From assembly GCF_011927825.1 (NCBI RefSeq), contig NZ_JAATJI010000001.1:1550001-1614000 (forward strand): 64,000 nucleotides of DNA. Direction: 5' to 3'. The notes under the pieces are model-generated. The model was not told where the DNA came from. It saw only the letters and a list, made by a program, of their open reading frames with translations, and searched no databases. A program made the translations under genes and the position numbers. Source of the DNA: Polymorphobacter fuscus (GTDB lineage Bacteria > Pseudomonadota > Alphaproteobacteria > Sphingomonadales > Sphingomonadaceae). This document shows, piece after piece, positions 58,834-64,000 of this stretch; position 1 is the first letter of the stretch; each line of letters starts with the position of its first letter.

Positions 58834-60003
58834 ATGGACGCCGTCATCGTATCGACCGCGCGCACGCCGATCGGCCGCGCCTACAAGGGCACGCTCAACG
58901 ATACCGAGGGCGCGGTGCTCGGCGCCCATGTCATCCGCGCCGCGCTCGACCGCGCCGGGGTCGACGGCGCCGAGGTGGAGGACGTGATGCTCGGCAGCGC
59001 CCATCCCGAAGGCGCCACCGGCAACAATGTCGCCCGCGTCGCGGCCATGGCCGCCGGCCTTCCGGTCAGCGTCGCCGGCACCACCATCGATCGCAAATGC
59101 GCATCCGGCCTGCAGACCATCGCCTTTGCGGCGCAGCGGCTGAAGGCGGGGGAGGATGGCATCTATGTCGCCGGCGGGCTCGATTCGGTGTCGCTGGTGC
59201 TGCCGCACAAGAATCTGACGCGCTATCGATCCGACGGAATCGCCGAAACCATGCCGGCGCTCTACTGGCCGATGATCGAAACCGCCGATCATGTCGCGAC
59301 CAAATACGGCATCGGCCGCGACGCGCAGGACGCCTATGCGCTCGAAAGCCAGCGCCGCACCGCCGCCGGCCAGGACGCCGGCCGCTTCGACGCCGAGATC
59401 GTCCCGATCACCGTCCGCAAGCGCATCACCGGCCGCGACGACGCCGTGAGCTTCGAGACCATCACCCTGGCCCGGGACGAAGGCAACCGTCCCGACACGG
59501 CGCTGGCTGGCCTCGCCGCGCTCAAGCCGGTGCGCGACCAGGGCTTCATTACCGCCGGCAACGCCAGCCAGTTGTCCGACGGCGCCAGCGTCTGCGTGGT
59601 GATGTCGGATGCGGAGGCGGCGCGGCGCGGCCTGGCCCCGCTCGGCAGCTTCCGCGGTTTCGCCGTCGCCGGCTGCGGGCCGGAGGAAATGGGCATCGGG
59701 CCGGTGTTCGCGGTGCCAAAGCTCCTCGCCCGCCACGGCCTGACGGTCAACGACATCGACCTGTGGGAGCTCAACGAGGCCTTTGCGGTGCAGGTGCTTT
59801 ACTGCCGCGACAAGCTCGGCATCGACCCTGAAAAGATCAATGTCGATGGCGGTGCCATTTCGATCGGCCACCCCTTCGGCATGTCGGGGTCGCGCCTGAC
59901 CGGCCACGCGCTGATCGAAGGGCGGCGGCGCGGCGCCCGGCGCATCGTCGTCACCATGTGCGTCGGCGGCGGCATGGGCGCGGCCGCCTTGTTCGAAGTC
60001 TAG
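58834..60003 (+). CDS. acetyl-CoA C-acyltransferase (thiolase), second copy
   Basis: The 389-residue thiolase has Cys89 in DRKCASG, His346 in GHPFG and Cys376 in MCVGGGMG. It resembles the enzyme at 7.5-8.7 kb along its whole length, differing most in residues 15-75 and 180-220, which suggests an old duplication with changed chain-length or pathway use. It stands alone here, convergent with a small exported protein gene. A GGGGAACG site precedes the ATG. Confidence 0.93.
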   Translation: MDAVIVSTARTPIGRAYKGTLNDTEGAVLGAHVIRAALDRAGVDGAEVEDVMLGSAHPEGATGNNVARVAAMAAGLPVSVAGTTIDRKCASGLQTIAFAAQRLKAGEDGIYVAGGLDSVSLVLPHKNLTRYRSDGIAETMPALYWPMIETADHVATKYGIGRDAQDAYALESQRRTAAGQDAGRFDAEIVPITVRKRITGRDDAVSFETITLARDEGNRPDTALAGLAALKPVRDQGFITAGNASQLSDGASVCVVMSDAEAARRGLAPLGSFRGFAVAGCGPEEMGIGPVFAVPKLLARHGLTVNDIDLWELNEAFAVQVLYCRDKLGIDPEKINVDGGAISIGHPFGMSGSRLTGHALIEGRRRGARRIVVTMCVGGGMGAAALFEV

Positions 60004-60025
60004 GTTGCTGCAGGAGTGGACGACA

Positions 60026-60361
60026 TCAGTCGGCCCAGCCCATCGTATAGCTTCCCGTACCGGCACTGCCGGGCAGGTAACGCGCCCGCCGCACCACCAG
60101 CCTGCAGATGTAATCGCCGATTTTCGCGCTCTGCGCTGGTTTTGTGACCTGGCAGTTGGTGGCACGCCCCTCCGGCGTGATGTCATATGCGACGGTCGCG
60201 ACGCCGCCGCCAAGTTGGAGGACGGCGCCGTCGGCATCATCGGCAGTGACCCAGGTTGCCGGGTTGCCCTTGGGCGGCACCGTGGATTTGTGAACGCCTG
60301 CGGCCAGCGCCGGCGTTGCCACGATCGCGACCATAGCCACCGAAATCAAAATCTGGCGCAT
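60026..60361 (-). CDS. exported TonB-C-like single-domain protein
   Basis: The 111-residue product has a signal peptide (MRQILISVAMVAIVATPALA) and a domain reminiscent of the TonB C-terminus: NPATWVTADD, VATVAYDITPEGRATNCQVTKP, and CRLVVRRARY with a Cys pair. There is no membrane anchor or Pro-rich spacer, so it is not a working TonB by itself. Such isolated domains are common in sphingomonads. An ATG 15 bases earlier is an alternative start. Confidence 0.72.
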   Translation of the reverse strand: MRQILISVAMVAIVATPALAAGVHKSTVPPKGNPATWVTADDADGAVLQLGGGVATVAYDITPEGRATNCQVTKPAQSAKIGDYICRLVVRRARYLPGSAGTGSYTMGWAD

Positions 60362-60440
60362 TCCGAAATCCCCCATTGCCCCCTGGCACAATGCTGAATC
60401 GTCCATCGACAGTCCAGCGGGATCGCGCGTTCGGGACACG

Positions 60441-62351
60441 CTAGATTTCGACCTGCGACCCCAGTTCGACCACCCGGTTCGTCGGCAGCTTGAAGAAATC
60501 CATCGCGCTTTCGGCGTTGCGCATCATCCAGCTGAACAGATGCTCGCGCCACAGCGCCATCCCCGGGCGGTCGCTTGCCAGCAGTGTCTGGCGTGACAGG
60601 AAAAAGCTGGTTTCCATCATCTTGAGCTTGGGCCCGCAATTTTCCACCTTCTTCAGCACCGCCGGAATGTCGATTTCCTGCATGAAGCCATAGCGGACGA
60701 AGATGCGGTAGAAATTGTTGCCGAGGTCGTGGGTGCCGATGCGGTCCTCGTCGGACACATAGGGAACTTCATCGACGACCACGGTCAGGATCATGATACG
60801 GTCGTGCAGCACCTTGTTGTGCTTTAGGTTGTGGAGCAGCGCCGGTGGCACGCCCTTGGGCGCCGTCGTCATGAACACCGCCGTACCGGCCACCCGCGTC
60901 GCGGCACTGGCAGCGGACTTGATGAACACCTCCATCGGCATGGCGCTTTCGCGCAACCGCTCCTGCATCAGCGACCGTCCCTTGGCCCAGGTCGTCAGGA
61001 AGGTGAAGGCGATCGCGCCGACCAGCAACGGGAACCAGCCGCCATCGGGAATCTTGGTCAGGTTGGAGGCGAAATAGGCGGTGTCGATGATCAGGAAGGT
61101 CGCGACAAAGCCATAGGCCAGCCAGCGATTCCACTTCCACACCGTCAGCACCAGCACCGCCATCATCAACGTCGTGATGATCATCGTGCCGGTGACGGCG
61201 ATGCCATAGGCCGATGCCAGCGCCGAGGAATTGCGAAAGCTGACGACGAGCAGGATGACCATGACCAGCAGGCCCCAGTTGACCAGCGGGATATAGATCT
61301 GCCCCGCCGCCGACGCCGATGTGTGGGTGATCTTCAGCCGCGGCAGGAAGCCCAGCTGGACCGCCTGGTGCGTGACCGAGAACGCCCCGGAGATCACCGC
61401 CTGGCTGGCGATGATCGTCGCGCAGGTCGCCAGCCCGACCAGCGGCAGCCGGCCCCATTCGGGCACCATCAGGAAGAACGGGTTTTCCACCGTTTCCGGC
61501 GCCCGCAACAGCATCGCCGACTGGCCGAAATAATTGAGCAGCAACGCCGGCATCACGAACCACAGCCAGGACAGCTGGATCGGCCGCCGCCCGAAATGCC
61601 CCATATCGGCATAGAGCGCCTCCGCGCCGGTGACCGACAGCACCACCGACCCCAGCGCCAGGAACCCCAGCGTCGGATCGACCATGAAGAACCGCCACGC
61701 CCAGATCGGGTTGATCGCCTGCAGGATGACCGGATTGGCGATGAGCTGGTTGAGCCCCATCACCGAGATGACGGCGAAATAGACCAGCATGATCGGCGCG
61801 AACAGCCGCCCGACCTTGTCCGACCCGCGTGCCTGGATGAGGAACAGCGCGATCAGGATGACGATGGAGATCGGCAGCACCAGCCGGTCCATGCCCGGCC
61901 CGACCACGGTCAGCCCCTCCACCGCCGACAGCACCGAGATCGCCGGGGTGATGATGCAGTCGCCGAAGAACAGCGCCGTCGCCAGCACCCCGAGCAGCGT
62001 CAGGTAGCGCGCCCGCGTGTTGTTGGGCGACAGGCGGGAGATCATCGCCAAAAGCGACAGGCTGCCGCCTTCGCCGCGGTTGTCGGCACGCAGGATGACC
62101 AGCACATATTTGACGGTGACGATCAGCGTCATCGTCCAGAACACCAGGCTCATGATGCCGAAGACGTGCAAGGCGTCGACCGCCAGCTTGTGATGGCCGG
62201 TGAAGGTTTCCTTCAGCGCGTAAAGCGGGCTGGTGCCGATATCGCCGAACACCACGCCGATGGCGCCGACCGCGAGACGAACCGTTCCCTGCGGCGCGTG
62301 GTGACCATGGACAGCAGAAGAGGAAGTCGTCGCGGTCGAATCGCTCGACAT
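60441..62351 (-). CDS. kup: Kup low-affinity potassium uptake system
   Basis: The 636-residue transporter has a short Ser/Thr-rich N-terminus, then 12 helices starting with [19 protein letters not shown], the Kup signature. [31 protein letters not shown] and [12 protein letters not shown] near the cytoplasmic tail are all present. It takes up K+ with protons. The longer upstream reading frame begins 23 codons earlier without support. It is divergent from ald. Confidence 0.95.
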   Translation of the reverse strand: MSSDSTATTSSSAVHGHHAPQGTVRLAVGAIGVVFGDIGTSPLYALKETFTGHHKLAVDALHVFGIMSLVFWTMTLIVTVKYVLVILRADNRGEGGSLSLLAMISRLSPNNTRARYLTLLGVLATALFFGDCIITPAISVLSAVEGLTVVGPGMDRLVLPISIVILIALFLIQARGSDKVGRLFAPIMLVYFAVISVMGLNQLIANPVILQAINPIWAWRFFMVDPTLGFLALGSVVLSVTGAEALYADMGHFGRRPIQLSWLWFVMPALLLNYFGQSAMLLRAPETVENPFFLMVPEWGRLPLVGLATCATIIASQAVISGAFSVTHQAVQLGFLPRLKITHTSASAAGQIYIPLVNWGLLVMVILLVVSFRNSSALASAYGIAVTGTMIITTLMMAVLVLTVWKWNRWLAYGFVATFLIIDTAYFASNLTKIPDGGWFPLLVGAIAFTFLTTWAKGRSLMQERLRESAMPMEVFIKSAASAATRVAGTAVFMTTAPKGVPPALLHNLKHNKVLHDRIMILTVVVDEVPYVSDEDRIGTHDLGNNFYRIFVRYGFMQEIDIPAVLKKVENCGPKLKMMETSFFLSRQTLLASDRPGMALWREHLFSWMMRNAESAMDFFKLPTNRVVELGSQVEI

Positions 62352-62511
62352 GGTCGGATTGGCCCTGCAGGGAAGCGGCGCGGGCGTTACCACAGCCCCA
62401 TTGCTGCCGCAATGCAGCATCCATCTCGCGGCAACGTCGCGGCCATGACGGCTGTTGTCGCGGCGTGCGACCCGCTATTGCAGGCACAATTCCACAATGA
62501 AGGACGTCGCC

Positions 62512-63609
62512 ATGCACATCGGTGTGCCCAAGGAAATCAAGGTCCACGAATATCGCGTCGGACTGACCCCTGCCGCCGTCGCGGAACTGGCGGCGCGTGG
62601 CCACACGGTGCTGGTCGAAACCGGCGCCGGCGGCGGCATCGATTTCAGCGATGCGGATTACATCGCCGCCGGCGCGCGCATCCTCGCCACGCCGGAAGCG
62701 GTGTTCGCGGGCAGCGACATGATCGTCAAGGTCAAGGAACCCCAGCTGCACGAATGTGCCTGGCTGAAACCGCACCATGTGCTGTTCACCTACCTCCACC
62801 TCGCCGCCGACAAGCCGCAGGCGATGGCGCTGATGGCCTCGCACGCCACCTGCATCGCCTATGAAACCGTCACGGATGCCAATGGCGGCCTGCCGCTGCT
62901 GCGCCCGATGTCGGAAGTCGCGGGCCGCATGAGCGTCCAGGTCGGCGCGCATTATCTGGAAAAGGAAGCCGGCGGCCGCGGCATCCTGCTCGGCGGCGTC
63001 CCCGGCGTGGCGCCCGGCCGCGTCGCCATCCTGGGCGGCGGCGTCTCGGGGGTCAACGCCGCGCAGATGGCGGTGGGCCTGCGCGCCGATGTGACGATCT
63101 ACGACATCTCGACCGCACGCCTGGCGGAAATCGACCAGATGTTCGACGGCCGGGTAAAGACCGTGTTCGCGTCACGGGCCGCTATCGCCGCAGCGGTTGA
63201 AAGCGCCCATGTCGTCATCGGCGCCGTGCTGGTGCCGGGCGCGGCGGCGCCCAAGCTGGTCAGCCGCAGCATGTTGTCCAAGATGAAGCGCGGCAGCGTG
63301 CTTGTCGACATCGCCATCGACCAGGGCGGCTGTTTCGAAACCAGCCGCGCCACGACGCACGACGACCCGGTCTATGTCATCGACGGCATCATCCATTATT
63401 GCGTCGCCAACATGCCCGGCGCTGTCGCCCGCACCTCGACCTTCGCGCTCGGCAATGCCACCCTGCCCTTCGTCCTGCGCCTCGCCGACGCCGGGGCCGC
63501 CGCCGCCATGGCCGCCGACCCGCATCTCGCCGCCGGCCTCAACGTCGCCGGCGGGCATATCCGCCACAAGGCCGTCGCCGAGGCGCTCGACCTGCCGTTC
63601 GTTGCCTGA
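62512..63609 (+). CDS. ald: alanine dehydrogenase
   Basis: The 365-residue enzyme interconverts alanine and pyruvate with NAD. It has [20 protein letters not shown], the substrate-site [14 protein letters not shown], the Rossmann motif [11 protein letters not shown] and the conserved C-terminal [25 protein letters not shown] lies 8 bases before the chosen ATG; an in-frame ATG five codons upstream is less likely. Confidence 0.96.
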   Translation: MHIGVPKEIKVHEYRVGLTPAAVAELAARGHTVLVETGAGGGIDFSDADYIAAGARILATPEAVFAGSDMIVKVKEPQLHECAWLKPHHVLFTYLHLAADKPQAMALMASHATCIAYETVTDANGGLPLLRPMSEVAGRMSVQVGAHYLEKEAGGRGILLGGVPGVAPGRVAILGGGVSGVNAAQMAVGLRADVTIYDISTARLAEIDQMFDGRVKTVFASRAAIAAAVESAHVVIGAVLVPGAAAPKLVSRSMLSKMKRGSVLVDIAIDQGGCFETSRATTHDDPVYVIDGIIHYCVANMPGAVARTSTFALGNATLPFVLRLADAGAAAAMAADPHLAAGLNVAGGHIRHKAVAEALDLPFVA

Positions 63610-63616
63610 CCCCCGC

Positions 63617-63641
63617 CTTCCCTCCACCGCCGGGAGGGAAG
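63617..63641 (+). terminator. hairpin after ald
   Basis: CTTCCCTCC and GGAGGGAAG form a 9-bp stem around ACCGCCG, 7 bases past the ald stop. There is no T-run. The right arm lies just ahead of the next gene and contains a GGAGG, so it could also hide a ribosome site. Confidence 0.4.
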
Positions 63642-63660
63642 CCAGATGATGGAGACCGCC

Positions 63661-64000
63661 ATGCCCCAGCCCACCCACATCGGCTTCCTTCTCTGGCCCG
63701 ACCTGACCCAGCTCGACATGACCGGCCCGGCGCAGGTGCTCAGCCGCATGCCCGGCGCCCGGCTCCATTATGTCTGGAAAAGCCGCGACCCCGTGATGAG
63801 CGACTGCGGCCTCGCGCTGGTGCCGACGACAACCTTCGCCGATTGCCCGCCGCTCGACATCCTGTGCATCCCCGGCGGCGTCGGCATCGCCCCCGTCATG
63901 CGCGATGCCGAGGTCCTGGCCTGGCTGCGCCGCCAGGCGGAAACCGCGAAACTCGTCACCAGCGTCTGCACGGGCTCGCTGATCCTTGCCGCTGCCGGGC
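63661..64000 (+). CDS. DJ-1/PfpI family protein, isonitrile hydratase-like (3' truncated by window)
   Basis: The first 113 residues show the DJ-1/PfpI fold: HIGFLLWPDLTQLDMTGPAQVLSRM, LDILCIPGG, and the nucleophile elbow VTSVCTGSL (C103). The N-terminal part with DPVMSDCGLALVPTTTFADCP is close to what I recall of isonitrile hydratase (InhA), which makes N-formamides. The gene runs off the right edge. GGAGA precedes the ATG, and an ATG pair 15 bases upstream in frame is an alternative. Confidence 0.82.
   Translation, partial: MPQPTHIGFLLWPDLTQLDMTGPAQVLSRMPGARLHYVWKSRDPVMSDCGLALVPTTTFADCPPLDILCIPGGVGIAPVMRDAEVLAWLRRQAETAKLVTSVCTGSLILAAAG

Overview
The window is a 64 kb, GC-rich chromosomal stretch from an alphaproteobacterium, most likely a member of the Sphingomonadales. 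The evidence is a protein with the PEPxxWA-CTERM sorting tail, two TonB-dependent receptors, a single-domain TonB-C-like protein, the gene orders pyrF-trpF-trpB-trpA-accD-folC and rplU-rpmA-obgE ... proB-proA-nadD-rsfS-rlmH, and many start/stop overlaps. A light-dependent protochlorophyllide oxidoreductase (LPOR) and a BciB-type 8-vinyl reductase suggest an aerobic anoxygenic phototroph, or a recent descendant of one. I see no tRNA, rRNA, CRISPR array, phage or insertion sequence. Coding density is very high and no gene-free stretch exceeds 300 bases.

Layout. 1-8.7 kb: MscS channel tail, a small lipoprotein, a bifunctional PutA, a BlaI/BlaR1-type regulator pair, a PEP-CTERM protein, and a MaoC hydratase / carboxymuconolactone-decarboxylase-like / thiolase operon. 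8.8-15 kb: DEAD-box helicase, a DUF188 protein, an N-formylglutamate amidohydrolase-like protein, two tandem transglutaminases, and ccmCDE. 15-21.8 kb: a TonB receptor divergent from an SDR, a DUF4174 protein divergent from rlmN, an acetyltransferase, and infC. 22-31.3 kb (the most unusual part): an AttEFGH-like ABC exporter plus secreted lipocalin/CrtC-like protein, translationally coupled to bciB; then a small HicB-like protein, an orphan HWE-type histidine kinase, LPOR, and a D-threonine-aldolase-like PLP enzyme. 31.3-40.6 kb: mtnP, an alpha/beta hydrolase, a sorbosone-dehydrogenase-like lipoprotein, a glutaryl-CoA-type dehydrogenase, lptA-lptC-RNase D, a small exported protein, radC, map and a CinA-type protein. 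40.7-52.8 kb: lapA, the pyrF/trp/accD/folC operon, rplU-rpmA-obgE, and proB-proA-nadD-rsfS-rlmH. 52.8-64 kb: corA, a cytochrome b with a sulfite-oxidase-fold protein, MarR with a DUF1398 protein, a second TonB receptor, a second thiolase, kup, ald, and a truncated isonitrile-hydratase-like gene.

How it fits together. Most of the window is housekeeping. The accessory interest lies in the 22-31 kb region. LPOR and BciB catalyse two reductions of the (bacterio)chlorophyll pathway, and they sit 1.5 kb apart on opposite strands with a kinase gene between them. No DPOR or reaction-centre genes are visible here. Several non-coding elements stand out: paired BlaI-like operators, a 16-bp-arm palindrome at the marR promoter, two copies of a REP-like hairpin with a compensatory base-pair change, a nested hairpin element near 33 kb, and a probable ATA start codon for infC.
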